NCBI GenBank assembly: GCA_937958105.1
Contig: CALFXJ010000013.1
Span: 62,001-126,000, forward strand
From: an uncultured Cellvibrio sp.
Lineage (GTDB): Bacteria; Pseudomonadota; Gammaproteobacteria; Pseudomonadales; Cellvibrionaceae
DNA length: 64,000 bases
Direction: 5' to 3'
Shown here: positions 34,816 to 44,209 of the stretch, in pieces
Numbering within the stretch: position 1 is the stretch's first letter
Layout of the letters: every line of letters begins with the position of its first letter
Made by a program: the position numbers and the translations under genes
Notes under the pieces: generated by a model
Seen by the model: only the letters and a program-made list of their open reading frames with translations
Database searches by the model: none
Told to the model about the DNA's origin: nothing

Positions 34816-35751
34816 CTAACGGGCGCGTGCGTAGCGTTGTGAATCGTCATTACTCTTACGTGCCGCACCTTCCGCAATCAGGGTAGCTTCCTGAGCACGT
34901 GAAGTAATGCTGGTCACACGAGCAGCGCTGGCTGCAATCTTGCGAGTCTGGGGCAAGGCGACTGGCACCTGCGGCTTGCGTGGCAACAGGCGAGCATATT
35001 CACGGTTTACGACGCCGTAGCATTCGCATACCTCTGACTCGATACCGGCGCGATCCAGGATGCGGATCTTGCCGCGGCTGTACTGGATATAGCCTTTGGC
35101 CTGAAGCTTACCAGCAGCCTGTGTGACGCCTTCACGACGTACACCCAGCATATTGGCAATCAGTTCATGGGTGAGATGAATCTCATTAAATGCGAGACGG
35201 TCCATGCTCATCAGCAACCAGCGGCACAGCTGCTGATCGACGGAGTGCAGGCGGTTGCATACAGCAGTCTGGGAAACCTGAGTAATGAAAGCTTGGCAAT
35301 ACAGCAGCGCCAATCGCATGAATTCGCCATTACGCTGTACTTCTTTCTTCACCAGGCTGGCGCGGATGCGATAGCCCAGACCGGCACTTTGAACCACGGC
35401 GCGAGTGGAAGAAGACTCGCTGCCCATGATAAAGGCGGTCCCCACAAAACCTTCATTACCCACCAGGCCTACTGCTGGAGAAGCACCATTCTCGGTGATG
35501 TAGCCGAGGCAGACGACGCTGGTGATAGGGAAGTAAATCCATTCGATCGGCATGCCAGCTTCCTGCAGTACTTCGCCTACGCTCATGGATACCAGTTCCA
35601 TGTGAGGCAACATGCGTACATAGTCATTAACAGGCAGCACCGCCATGAAGTGGTTTTGTTTGGGAGAGTAAAGGTCCTGTGAAAAACGAGTCGCTTTAAC
35701 TCCCTGGAATTTCTCTGAAGCATACTGGTTGGAATACTGAAGTTCAGACAT
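34816..35751 (-). CDS. Crp/Fnr-family transcription regulator
   Basis: A 311-residue regulator. A cyclic-nucleotide-binding-like barrel (about residues 35-150) is followed by a winged helix (about 170-245) with THELIANMLGVRREGVTQAA as recognition region. The barrel lacks the Arg-Ser pocket of cAMP-binding Crp and has no FNR cysteine set, so the signal is unknown. The C-terminal tail of about 60 residues is Ala- and Arg-rich, longer than usual for the family. GAGG lies before the start. The sequence resembles the Crp-like regulators that have the SSVVCLGYITENG-type loop. Confidence 0.82.
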   Translation of the reverse strand: MSELQYSNQYASEKFQGVKATRFSQDLYSPKQNHFMAVLPVNDYVRMLPHMELVSMSVGEVLQEAGMPIEWIYFPITSVVCLGYITENGASPAVGLVGNEGFVGTAFIMGSESSSTRAVVQSAGLGYRIRASLVKKEVQRNGEFMRLALLYCQAFITQVSQTAVCNRLHSVDQQLCRWLLMSMDRLAFNEIHLTHELIANMLGVRREGVTQAAGKLQAKGYIQYSRGKIRILDRAGIESEVCECYGVVNREYARLLPRKPQVPVALPQTRKIAASAARVTSITSRAQEATLIAEGAARKSNDDSQRYARAR

Positions 35752-36151
35752 GGCTTATGACCTCAAAATGACCCGGAACTATAAGTCAGTGCAAAAACGC
35801 TGTTCACACTGGCTCGCCTAAATAAAAATCGTGTATCTGGCCCAGGTTTAGAAAGACTCACATCGAGTCGAACCTCTGGATTACCTGGCTGCGTGATATG
35901 TTGCAAAGGCGATGCCAATCTTTAAAAACCTTATATTTCAATAACTTAGATACAGAGGTGTGTCGCCATTATTGAAAATTGCACAAATGGATAGAACTTT
36001 TTTCAAAACGAATAAGTAAATTTTTCACGCCTGGGATGAAAGATTGAAAAGGGGGTTCAGCGGAGGGATAAAGACAGGATTGGACGAACCGGAGCCGCCG
36101 GTAATTACGCCGCAGCGGCTTATTGCAAAAGAACAGGTGAAGGGGCTTTAT
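35752..36151. other. Intergenic region between the Crp/Fnr-type and DUF4380 genes
   Basis: These 400 bases lie upstream of the Crp/Fnr-type gene and downstream of the DUF4380 gene, both on the minus strand. I see no convincing gene. An open plus-strand frame from 36044 runs into the DUF4380 gene and is a shadow. The leader of the regulator is AT-rich, but no consensus promoter stands out. Confidence 0.4.
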
Positions 36152-37126
36152 TTAGTCACTGATGAGATAGCGGACGTAGTTCACCAGCTCATCGCTGCCA
36201 ACCGAAACGGATATATCGTCAGGCAGTTTTTTTACATACCAGGTCACCTCCCAGTCGAGACGCTCCCCGGGCTCCAGCATGGTCATTCCGCCCTGCTGCT
36301 GTAGTTCAAGATAGGTTTTAAGAGCATCAGTGAATAATTCAACTTCACCTTCGTTGGGTGCAATCAATTCAGCAGGTACATCAGCAAACTTTTTCACCAA
36401 TAAATAACCGTTGTCGGTGTAAGCGAGCCAGCCTTCACGACTGTCCGTCATCAATTTATGGTGATCGTCCCGAATTTTCTTTTCATCATACAAAAACCAA
36501 CTGACGTCACCGGTCTTCTGGATTTCCATCGGGTAAAAAATGCCGCTTTCATGTTCCCGCTCGCCGGTGGGGAAAAACACAATACCGCTGGTAGGTACGC
36601 GGGTCAGCTCCCAGGGAGCCACGGCTTTGGCTGCATCGGAGCGGTTGTAGATGGTATAGGTAATGACAAAGGCATCGCTCTGGGTACTGCTCGCGCGATG
36701 GCTTTTTACGAATTGATAGCCGGTTTTCGGATCGATTTCGCTGGTGAGTACCAGCTGGTTGTCTTCAACAGAAACCCGGTAAGGCTCGTGGTCCAGCGCT
36801 TTCACCGGCGGCCAGCCCCACTCGCTCTGCGGGCTCGACCACAGCACACTGCCCCACAGCATGGAGCTGGTGCGTTCCTGCGTAATCAGCAGCTCGTGCC
36901 GCCCATGCTTTACCGAAGAGATTCTGCCGCCCATTGCCGGATGAACTTCCATGGTGAGCTCACCCTGCTTGATCAGGTACTTATCGCCTTGTTGTTGCAC
37001 AAAAAGCGGCAGGTGACACATGGCAGCACCGGACGTACGTTGATCCGATTTACTGCATGCGACTACCAGGCTGGCTGCAAGTGTTGCGATGGCGATGAAG
37101 ACTGCGATCTTGCAGGTTTTCACCAT
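36152..37126 (-). CDS. DUF4380 lipoprotein
   Basis: A 324-residue lipoprotein with lipobox VVAC (cysteine about residue 24). The mature part resembles DUF4380 proteins, which have a galactose-mutarotase-like beta-sandwich fold: LTMEVHPAMGGRISSVKHGR near the start, SSMLWGSVLWSSPQSEWGWP, and VAPWELTRVPTSGIVFFPTG. The fold suggests carbohydrate binding or epimerisation at the envelope, but the substrate is unknown. AGAGGAA lies before the ATG. It is a single-gene unit. Confidence 0.8.
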   Translation of the reverse strand: MVKTCKIAVFIAIATLAASLVVACSKSDQRTSGAAMCHLPLFVQQQGDKYLIKQGELTMEVHPAMGGRISSVKHGRHELLITQERTSSMLWGSVLWSSPQSEWGWPPVKALDHEPYRVSVEDNQLVLTSEIDPKTGYQFVKSHRASSTQSDAFVITYTIYNRSDAAKAVAPWELTRVPTSGIVFFPTGEREHESGIFYPMEIQKTGDVSWFLYDEKKIRDDHHKLMTDSREGWLAYTDNGYLLVKKFADVPAELIAPNEGEVELFTDALKTYLELQQQGGMTMLEPGERLDWEVTWYVKKLPDDISVSVGSDELVNYVRYLISD

Positions 37127-37364
37127 TGTTGATTCCTCTATAACTGCTTTGTATAGCTGTTTTATAACTCAATCATGTCGTTTCGGATTACCTCTATCAC
37201 CGGAAGCCAATCCACCATTCCCGATCGAATGTGATGCGCGACTTATGTGATTAACCAGCAGTTATGGGTACCGCGATGTCGTTCATCCTGCAGCTGACGC
37301 GCAGAGAATTGACCGTGACTTCAAAAAGAGTGTAACGGTTTTCTCATCTATCGACCAATCAAGC

Positions 37365-38213
37365 CTAGTAAAGCAATGTAAATAATTTGCGCTGGAATTC
37401 CACAGCCAGCGGATCCCCTTTACCCAGAGCGGCAAGAATGTCCGTCATTGTTTTGCGAGCCGCGCCATCAGCGAACTGACGATTTTTTTGCAGAATCTGC
37501 AGCAGCAGTTCCAGGGATTTACGGTAATAACCTTCCTGATTCAGCTGAACTGCCAGCTGATAAAGAAGATCCAGATTGGTGGGATCTTTTTCCAGTGCAG
37601 CTTCGAGTGCAGTTACCTCCGGCGTTTTGGCCGCTTGTTTTTTCAACTGAAGCTGGGCAAGAACCTGCTGATAATTCACGTCCTGATCCGACATCTTGAT
37701 GGTGGCAATCAATCCTTCCGCTTCTTCAATCCGATTTAATTCCACCAGCGTTTTTGCCAGAAGAATAACAATATTTGCCTGTTGTCCGGATTCTTCCGCG
37801 GCCTGGCGCAGCAGTGGCAACGCAGCGGCAAAGTCATTTCCAGCAATGAAATCCTCGGCCTGCTGCAGAGTCTTTTCCCATGCTTTAGGCAAGTGTTTGT
37901 CCAGCATCTGACGGACAAAATTTTCTGTCTGCGCGCCGGTAAATCCATCCAGCGGCTGGCCATCTTTGATCAGCATCACGGTCGGCAGACTGCGCACACC
38001 AAACTGGCCGGCAATCATATTTTGTTCGTCAGCATTGACCTTGGCGAGCAGAAAAGCCCCCTGATATTCACTGGCCAGTTTTTCCAGAATCGGCATCAAG
38101 GATTTGCACGGGCCGCACCAATCTGCCCAGAAGTCGACCAGCACGGGCCGGTTAAACGATTCTTCAATCAATAATTGCTGAGCATTTTCAAGCGTAATGT
38201 CGACGATGTGCAT
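37365..38213 (-). CDS. cnoX: Thioredoxin-TPR chaperone CnoX (YbbN-like)
   Basis: A 282-residue protein: thioredoxin domain (1-110) with an intact WCGPC site (C33, C36), then TPR-like helices to the end. E. coli CnoX is a chaperedoxin that protects proteins from overoxidation and hands them to GroEL; E. coli's version has lost one active-site cysteine, so redox activity is likelier here. AGGATT before the ATG. It is transcribed alone on the minus strand. Confidence 0.88.
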   Translation of the reverse strand: MHIVDITLENAQQLLIEESFNRPVLVDFWADWCGPCKSLMPILEKLASEYQGAFLLAKVNADEQNMIAGQFGVRSLPTVMLIKDGQPLDGFTGAQTENFVRQMLDKHLPKAWEKTLQQAEDFIAGNDFAAALPLLRQAAEESGQQANIVILLAKTLVELNRIEEAEGLIATIKMSDQDVNYQQVLAQLQLKKQAAKTPEVTALEAALEKDPTNLDLLYQLAVQLNQEGYYRKSLELLLQILQKNRQFADGAARKTMTDILAALGKGDPLAVEFQRKLFTLLY

Positions 38214-38311
38214 AGCGTAATCCTGATGTTATTAATGGGGTTATTGGGAACTGCGGCTCGTTAAATATCTGCGTTCTAACGCACAGAGCAGAACGAAAAT
38301 TCACCCGCAGA

Positions 38312-38845
38312 TCATGGCATCTCGCGCAGGCTGATGCTGATATTGTGATCAGCACTGGAAACATACGCGACAGCCTCAGTGATGGAGATTGTAAGGTTCA
38401 TGGTTTTTGCTGCAAGCTGTGTCAGCTCCTGCAGCTCCGCCGCATCGAAATAGCTGACCTTCACTTTGCCCAGTGCCCGGATTGCAGCCCCCTGCTGCCT
38501 CCACCAGATATCCATACCCCGGCCGTAGGCAAATACCAGCACCTGCTGTGCCACACCCTGGGCCTTTTTTAATCGGTCCGGCGCGGGCTGCCCGACCTCA
38601 ATCCATTCCAGAATCCGGCCATCATCGGATTTAAGCCAGATATCCGGCTCGTCAGCGGACGACAGGCCGCGGGTGAATGTCAGATTATCCGCGGCGCGAT
38701 AACAGTAACTTAACAGCCGCACCATCATCCGTTCCGCTGTTTCAGAGGGGTGCTGGGCAATAGTCAGGGTCAGGTCACCGTAATAATGTCGGTCCATGTC
38801 CGACAGCGTAATATTTGCTTTACAGATTGTTGCCTTTTCAGCCAC
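38312..38845 (-). CDS. yaeQ: YaeQ family protein
   Basis: A 177-residue protein beginning MAEKATICKANITLSDMDRH, characteristic of YaeQ, with RLLSYCYRAADNLTFTRGLS and the acidic DEPDIWLKSDDGRI. The fold is PD-(D/E)XK nuclease-like, but no catalytic function is established; E. coli YaeQ suppresses RfaH loss. The GTG start has AAAGGA at good spacing. It is divergent from the pseudouridine synthase gene with only 33 bases between. Confidence 0.9.
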   Translation of the reverse strand: MAEKATICKANITLSDMDRHYYGDLTLTIAQHPSETAERMMVRLLSYCYRAADNLTFTRGLSSADEPDIWLKSDDGRILEWIEVGQPAPDRLKKAQGVAQQVLVFAYGRGMDIWWRQQGAAIRALGKVKVSYFDAAELQELTQLAAKTMNLTISITEAVAYVSSADHNISISLREMP

Positions 38846-38878
38846 GCTAATGTCCTTTGAAAATATAGAAATCTCGTT

Positions 38879-39748
38879 ATGCCCGAATACGCCTCACCCA
38901 AAATCTTCACACTTGTTGCCGAAACACCCGGACAAACGGCGCTGGATCTCCTGGCCAGCGGCACCGGTCTCTCCCGCCAGCGTCTGAAAGATGCAATGAA
39001 CAAAGGCGCCGTCTGGTGGACGCAGAAAAGCAAAACGCTGCGCTTGCGCCGGGCCACCAAGTCGCTGAATAAGGGCTGCAAGATCCAGCTTTTTTACGAT
39101 GAACAGGTCCTCTCCCGCAAACCCAATGCCGCCCGCCTGATCCACGATGCCGGACGCTACAGCATCTGGTTTAAGCCTCACGGCATGTTGTCGCAGGGAT
39201 CGCAATGGGGCGACCACTGCAGCCTGTTGCGCTGGGTGGAGGTGAACGGCCAACCCCGGCGTGAGAGCTTTCTGGTTCATCGACTGGACGCCGATGCTGC
39301 CGGGCTGGTTCTACTGGCACACGATCAGCAGAGTGCCGCACGCCTGTCACACCTGTTTCAGTCCAGGGAGATTCGCAAATGTTACCAGGCCTGGGTGACC
39401 GGACTACTGCCGCTTTCCGACGAGGAGCAATGCCTGGATTATCCGCTTGATGGCAAAGCCGCTGTTACTCGTATACGGCCTGTCGAAACTGACGCAGCCC
39501 GCCCACGAACCCTGCTTGATATCCAGATAGAAACCGGCCGCAAGCATCAGATCCGCCGGCACCTGGCAGCCTTCGGGCATCCGATTGTCGGAGACCGCTT
39601 ATACGGTAAAGCAACCGCTGAACCACTCCAGCTCCTGGCTTATTCGTTATCGTTTGTCTGCCCATTCAATCACGCCCGACTTGAGGTTTCACTGCCTGCC
39701 GAGAACCGGCTGGCCAGCCCGCAGGAACAACTTGATCAATCCGCCTGA
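38879..39748 (+). CDS. RluA-family pseudouridine synthase
   Basis: A 289-residue RNA pseudouridine synthase. An N-terminal S4-like segment (about 15-75) precedes the catalytic domain, where HRLDADAAG holds the catalytic aspartate D137; the usual residues after it are RDTSG, so the loop differs. Other motifs are ARLSHLFQSREIRKCYQAWV, TGRKHQIRRHLAAFGHPIVG and GDRLYG. The target RNA is not known. It belongs to the RluA branch rather than RsuA. Confidence 0.85.
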   Translation: MPEYASPKIFTLVAETPGQTALDLLASGTGLSRQRLKDAMNKGAVWWTQKSKTLRLRRATKSLNKGCKIQLFYDEQVLSRKPNAARLIHDAGRYSIWFKPHGMLSQGSQWGDHCSLLRWVEVNGQPRRESFLVHRLDADAAGLVLLAHDQQSAARLSHLFQSREIRKCYQAWVTGLLPLSDEEQCLDYPLDGKAAVTRIRPVETDAARPRTLLDIQIETGRKHQIRRHLAAFGHPIVGDRLYGKATAEPLQLLAYSLSFVCPFNHARLEVSLPAENRLASPQEQLDQSA

Positions 39749-39760
39749 CAAACGCTTAAA

Positions 39761-39790
39761 AAAACTGTGGCGCCCTAGGCGCCACAGGAT
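39761..39790 (-). terminator. Terminator of lysS
   Basis: TGTGGCGCC (39766-39774) and GGCGCCACA (39778-39786) flank a three-base loop. On the minus strand it is followed by a run of seven T. It also faces the end of the pseudouridine synthase gene. Confidence 0.9.
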
Positions 39791-39807
39791 CTATTTTAAA
39801 AAACGCC

Positions 39808-41304
39808 TTATTCCGGCCGCATGTGCGGGAATAACAGCACATCGCGAATAGACGGTGCGTTGGCAAATAGCATCACCAACCGGTCAATGCCGATCCCCTC
39901 TCCCGCTGTCGGCGGCAGACCGTACTCCAGGGCACGCACATAGTCGCCGTCGTAATGCATGGCTTCATCATCACCGGCATCTTTCTCACGCACCTGCTGC
40001 ATAAACCGCTCGGCCTGATCTTCCGCGTCGTTTAACTCGGAGAAGCCATTGGCCAGCTCACGGCCACCGATAAAAAACTCAAAGCGATCGGTCACGGCCG
40101 GATTCTCGTCGTTGCGGCGGGCCAGGGGTGACACTTCGATGGGATACTCAGTAATAAAGGTGGGCTGATCCAGCTTGTGCTCGACGGTCTCTTCAAAGAT
40201 CTCAATGTGAATCTTGCCCAGACCATCGGTTTCCTTGATTTTGATGTTGAGGTCCCGGGCAGCCTGGCGGGCGCCCTCAAGGGTGCTCAGCTGTTCGCGG
40301 GTAATCTGCGGGTTGTACTGCAGTACGGCATCGAAGACTGACAGGCGGGTAAAGGGCTTGCCAAAGTCGTAGACGCTGTCCTGATAGGCCAAGGTGGTGG
40401 TACCCATAACCTCCTGACACATCTTGCGCAGCATATCTTCGGTAAGGTCCATCAAGTCTTTGTAGTCCGCGTAAGCCTGGTAAAACTCCATCATGGTGAA
40501 TTCCGGATTGTGCCGGGTAGAGGTACCTTCGTTGCGGAAATTGCGGTTGATCTCGAATACTCGCTCAAAACCGCCGACGACCAGACGCTTCAAATACAGC
40601 TCCGGTGCAATCCGCAGGAACATGTCGATATCCAACGCATTGTGATGCGTCACAAACGGCCTGGCTGATGCGCCGCCGGGAATTACGTGCAGCATCGGCG
40701 TCTCGACTTCCATAAAGTCACGGCCGGTCATATAGCGACGGATAAAATCGATGCACTTGGAGCGCAGACGGAAGGTGTCGCGCACCTCAGGATTTACAAT
40801 CAGGTCTACATAACGCTGGCGATAGCGGATTTCCTGATCACTCAGACCGTGATATTTATCCGGCAATGGACGCAGGGATTTAGTCAGCAGCTGGTACTCT
40901 TCCAGGTTGACGTAAAGGTCACCTTTGCCGGACTTATGCAGCGCACCCTTGGCGCCGACGATGTCGCCGATGTCCCACAGTCCCCAGGTCTCCTTGATTT
41001 GCTCCTGCGCCTGCTTATCGGCATACAGCTGAATAGTGCCCTCACCATCCTGCAGCACCATGAACGGGCCGCGCTTTGCCATGATGCGACCGGCTACACT
41101 GACTACCTTACCCAAGGCCTCCAGCTCTTCCTTGGTTTTTTCACCATAGGTCTGCTGGAGCTCCACGCTCTTGTGTTCACGACGGAAATCATTGGGAAAG
41201 GCATTACCTTTCTCGCGTATCGCTGCCAGCTTGCTGCGACGCTCTGCGATCAGTTTGTTTTCATCGTGGGCCTGGCTCGGGGCTTGGGTAGTGTCGTTAC
41301 TCAT
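39808..41304 (-). CDS. lysS: Lysyl-tRNA synthetase (class II)
   Basis: Charges tRNA-Lys. It has 498 residues: an N-terminal OB-fold anticodon domain (about 55-165) and a class II catalytic core with motif 2 FRNEGTSTRHNPEFTMMEFY and motif 3 GEGIGIDRLVMLF. It follows prfB by 57 bases, the same prfB-lysS pair as in E. coli. Confidence 0.96.
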   Translation of the reverse strand: MSNDTTQAPSQAHDENKLIAERRSKLAAIREKGNAFPNDFRREHKSVELQQTYGEKTKEELEALGKVVSVAGRIMAKRGPFMVLQDGEGTIQLYADKQAQEQIKETWGLWDIGDIVGAKGALHKSGKGDLYVNLEEYQLLTKSLRPLPDKYHGLSDQEIRYRQRYVDLIVNPEVRDTFRLRSKCIDFIRRYMTGRDFMEVETPMLHVIPGGASARPFVTHHNALDIDMFLRIAPELYLKRLVVGGFERVFEINRNFRNEGTSTRHNPEFTMMEFYQAYADYKDLMDLTEDMLRKMCQEVMGTTTLAYQDSVYDFGKPFTRLSVFDAVLQYNPQITREQLSTLEGARQAARDLNIKIKETDGLGKIHIEIFEETVEHKLDQPTFITEYPIEVSPLARRNDENPAVTDRFEFFIGGRELANGFSELNDAEDQAERFMQQVREKDAGDDEAMHYDGDYVRALEYGLPPTAGEGIGIDRLVMLFANAPSIRDVLLFPHMRPE

Positions 41305-41361
41305 AATGATCAGGGATTCAATGGTTAAAGGGTAATGGTTGCGTCTTGAATGTCAGCAGGA

Positions 41362-42457
41362 TTACAGACCTGCCTTCAAGCTGGCGACAATGAACTGGTC
41401 CAAGGCACCGTCCAGCACCGACTGGCAGTTGCTGGTCTGGACACCGGTACGCAGGTCCTTGATACGCGAGTCATCCAGTACGTAGGAACGGATCTGGCTG
41501 CCCCAGCCGATATCAGCCTTGTTATCTTCCATGGCCTGCTTGTCGGCGTTGCGCTTGAGCATTTCCTGCTCGTACATCCGCGCCCGCAACATCTTGTACG
41601 CCTGTTCACGGTTCTGGTGTTGAGAGCGCTCGCTCTGACACTGCACAACAATGCCTGAGGGAACGTGGGTGATCCGGATCGCGGAGTCTGTCTTGTTAAC
41701 GTGCTGACCACCGGCGCCGCTGGCGCGATACGTGTCAATACGGAGGTCGGCGGGGTTGATTTCAATCTCAATATTGTCATCAATTTCCGGCGCTACGAAG
41801 ACGGAGCAGAATGAAGTGTGGCGACGGTTGCCGGAATCAAAGGGCGACTTGCGGACCAGCCGGTGAACACCAGTTTCCGTGCGGAGCCAACCATACGCAT
41901 ACTCGCCTTCGAAGCGAATCGTGGCGCTTTTGATACCGGCCACCTCCCCCTCGGAGACTTCTTCCAGGGTAGTCTTGAAGCCTTTGGCTTCTCCCCAGCG
42001 CAGGTACATCCGCAACACCATCTCAGCCCAGTCCTGGGCCTCGGTACCGCCGGAGCCGGCCTGAATGTCAAGGAAGGCGTTATTGGGGTCCATCTCCCCG
42101 GAAAACATACGGCGGAATTCCAGCTCCTGCAGTTGTTCGTCCAGCTGCTCCAGTTCGGCAGCAACATCATTAACACTGGACTCGTCATCTTCTTCCACAG
42201 CCATGTCGAGCAGCTCACGACAGTCCGCGATGCCGGATTCCAGGGCTTCAATGGTTTTTACAACAACTTCGAGGGAGGAACGTTCGCGCCCCAGGGACTG
42301 GGCCCGCTCGGGATTGTCCCATACGGCGGATTCCGCCAGTTCCATTTCTACTTCAGTGAGGCGTTCTTTCTTGTGATCGTAGTCAAAGATACCCCCTAAG
42401 CACACGGGTGCGCTCAGCGAGATCTTTCAAGGTATTCAGTAAAGGATTGATTTCCAT
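41362..42457 (-). CDS. prfB: Peptide chain release factor 2 (programmed +1 frameshift)
   Basis: RF2 ends translation at UGA and UAA. The gene starts at ATG 42457 (MEINPLLNTLKDLAERTRVL), runs 24 codons to CTT at 42386, meets an in-frame TGA at 42383-42385, and needs a +1 shift to continue as GAC TAC GAT. The full product is 364 residues. The SPF anticodon-like tripeptide (KSPFDSG) and GGQ (ASGAGGQHVNKTDSA) are present. It is the first gene of prfB-lysS. Confidence 0.97.
42382..42397 (-). promoter_or_regulatory. RF2 autoregulatory frameshift site
   Basis: On the minus strand AGGGGGTATCTTTGAC: a Shine-Dalgarno-like AGGGGG three bases before CTT-TGA-C, identical to the E. coli prfB site. Low RF2 lets the ribosome slip to the +1 frame at CTT; high RF2 ends translation at TGA. 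Confidence 0.97.
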
Positions 42458-42517
42458 AGGGGGCTTTTGCTTCTACCGGCCGGTCGGCGGGTTCAGTCGA
42501 GTTAAAAGTAGGGGCGC

Positions 42518-42546
42518 ATTCTACATGACTTGCGGGCGTGACTCAA
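42518..42546 (-). promoter_or_regulatory. sigma-70 promoter of prfB-lysS
   Basis: On the minus strand TTGAGT (complement 42541-42546), a 17-base spacer and TAGAAT (complement 42518-42523). The prfB start is about 60 bases downstream. Confidence 0.65.
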
Positions 42547-42678
42547 AAGTCAAAATTGCAGCAAAATCAGCTTTTTATGCCTTTCTCTTCGCTTGGGGTG
42601 ACGCGTCTCGCACGACCGCGCCAACTGCCGGTCCCACAGAGGGATTGCAGCCACTCAGGGATTGCATTCACCGTCCGC

Positions 42679-43125
42679 TTATTCGTCACGATTTTCCACG
42701 AGCGTGAATGGCATCAGCGGCCGTTTCTCCTGTATCTCATGGCCCGCCAGACTTTCGATAATCGCGCAATGTGAGGTCTGGTCCCCCGCACATCGCTCTG
42801 CCATCGCTGCCAGTGTTTCGCGCATATGGTTAAGCCTCTTCAACTGCTCATCGAGCTGACGCAATCTGTCCAGCACCAGCTGCTTCACATCCGCGGCCTG
42901 GCGCTGGGGATTGCGAAACAGCTCGAGCAGCTCCCGGCACTCGTCCAGCCCAAATCCTGCGGCCCTCGCCCGTTGCAAAAAGCTCAGCTGCTCGATGTCT
43001 GCCTCGGAATAATCGCGATAGCCGTTAGTGTGTTGCCGTCGAGGTACCACCAGGCCGATATCTTCATAGTACCGGATCGTCTTTGCGCTCAAGCCACTGC
43101 GGGCAGCTGCTTCTCCAATATTCAT
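42679..43125 (-). CDS. cueR: Cu(I)-responsive regulator CueR (MerR family)
   Basis: A 148-residue MerR-type activator. N-terminal helix-turn-helix (MNIGEAAARSGLSAKTIRYY), dimer helix, and a metal loop with C112 and C120 (CAGDQTSHC), the same positions and spacing as in E. coli CueR, which senses Cu(I), Ag(I) and Au(I). TTGGAGG lies before the ATG. No copper ATPase or oxidase gene is next to it and no CueR operator was seen in its own upstream region, so it acts on genes elsewhere. Confidence 0.9.
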   Translation of the reverse strand: MNIGEAAARSGLSAKTIRYYEDIGLVVPRRQHTNGYRDYSEADIEQLSFLQRARAAGFGLDECRELLELFRNPQRQAADVKQLVLDRLRQLDEQLKRLNHMRETLAAMAERCAGDQTSHCAIIESLAGHEIQEKRPLMPFTLVENRDE

Positions 43126-43303
43126 AAAAAACCTCCAACAACCTTTCAGCAGCTGGATAGTTTAATGGGTTTTTTATGGCCAAAACCAGCCCAACAGCTC
43201 AATTTCGTGGAGCCGAGCGAAGAAAAAATAACGGTTTTTGGTGATCCAACGCACAGTTATTCAAGTAAATTTTCTATAAAAATCATAAGGATGGGAAATT
43301 TTC

Positions 43304-43332
43304 TTGACAAAGAAAATTAATAAACCACAATA
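43304..43332 (+). promoter_or_regulatory. Promoter of the small Cys/His protein gene
   Basis: TTGACA at 43304-43309, 17-base spacer, ACAATA at 43327-43332. The -35 is perfect and the -10 is fair. The start codon is 35 bases beyond. Confidence 0.6.
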
Positions 43333-43366
43333 AATTCATCAAATATTTCAGTAGACCGGACACGTT

Positions 43367-43594
43367 ATGGAATATATCGACATCAGCCATGAAGAATGGC
43401 CAAGAATGTGGGATGAACTGGCAGCCTATCGCATCAACAATGGCGACTACCTGTGCATTCACAACGGTCAGTGCTGGGAGTACATGGGGTCAACGGCAGA
43501 TCACCATCACCTCCGTCATGCTTGTCATCCGGTCACACACAAGACGGAATATATTTATATTGAACGTGCGCGGGCTGCGGTGAAGTGGGCTTGA
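43367..43594 (+). CDS. Small Cys/His-rich protein of unknown function
   Basis: I do not recognise this 75-residue protein. It has three cysteines and many histidines: C30, H32, C36, then H46-H48, H51, C53, H54 and H58, which could bind a metal such as zinc or copper. The rest is acidic at the N terminus and aromatic-rich. A promoter with a consensus -35 precedes it; the ribosome binding site is weak. It lies divergently beside cueR, which makes a metal link attractive, but this is inference. Confidence 0.65.
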   Translation: MEYIDISHEEWPRMWDELAAYRINNGDYLCIHNGQCWEYMGSTADHHHLRHACHPVTHKTEYIYIERARAAVKWA

Positions 43595-43838
43595 TTTCAG
43601 TATGATAAATATTTCTTTTTAAACAAAATGAAAAACAGTCCGCATCTCCATCACACCCTCGCCGTTTTGCTGAGATTCTGATTAACACCTCCTCTCATTT
43701 ACTGTATGCTCTGCTCGCTTATTGAGCGGTGCCCTCGTGCGCCAGCAGCAGCCCTGACATCAAGCTGACTTCAGTAACATCCTATAAAAATTTTAAATAA
43801 TAGAAGAAGAGGCCGGGAGCACTACCCGCCATCAAGAT

Positions 43839-44207
43839 ATGCTTAATCATTTGGTACGTTTTGTAATGGTCGGCGGCAGCGCAACTCTATTGCAGTTTGT
43901 GTTGTTGTTTATTTTTGTAGAGTACGGCCATTTAAATAAAGTCCTGGCCTCTGCCCTCTCCTTCGCTTTGTCAGCGATATACAACTATTTGATGAATTAC
44001 TACTTCACTTTCGCAAGTGAAAAATCCCACGTCGAAACCGCCAGTAAATTTGTACTGGTTGCCGCTCTTGGCTTGGCCATTAATTCTTCAACATTCGCAC
44101 TCTTAATATATCTGGGACTGCACTACTTAATCGCTCAGGTCGGCGCTACCGCAGTCACCCTCGTTGTAAATTTCCTTTTACATAAGATATGGATTTATCG
44201 GAGCTAA
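43839..44207 (+). CDS. GtrA-family membrane protein
   Basis: A 122-residue protein with four membrane helices (about 6-30, 36-55, 68-90, 95-115), starting HLVRFVMVGGSATLLQF, the GtrA/DPMS-2 signature, and ending NFLLHKIWIYRS. GtrA proteins are thought to flip polyprenyl-phosphate-linked sugars across the inner membrane and pair with a GtrB-type synthase, the next gene here. It starts the glycosylation cluster. Confidence 0.88.
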   Translation: MLNHLVRFVMVGGSATLLQFVLLFIFVEYGHLNKVLASALSFALSAIYNYLMNYYFTFASEKSHVETASKFVLVAALGLAINSSTFALLIYLGLHYLIAQVGATAVTLVVNFLLHKIWIYRS

Positions 44208-44209
44208 AG

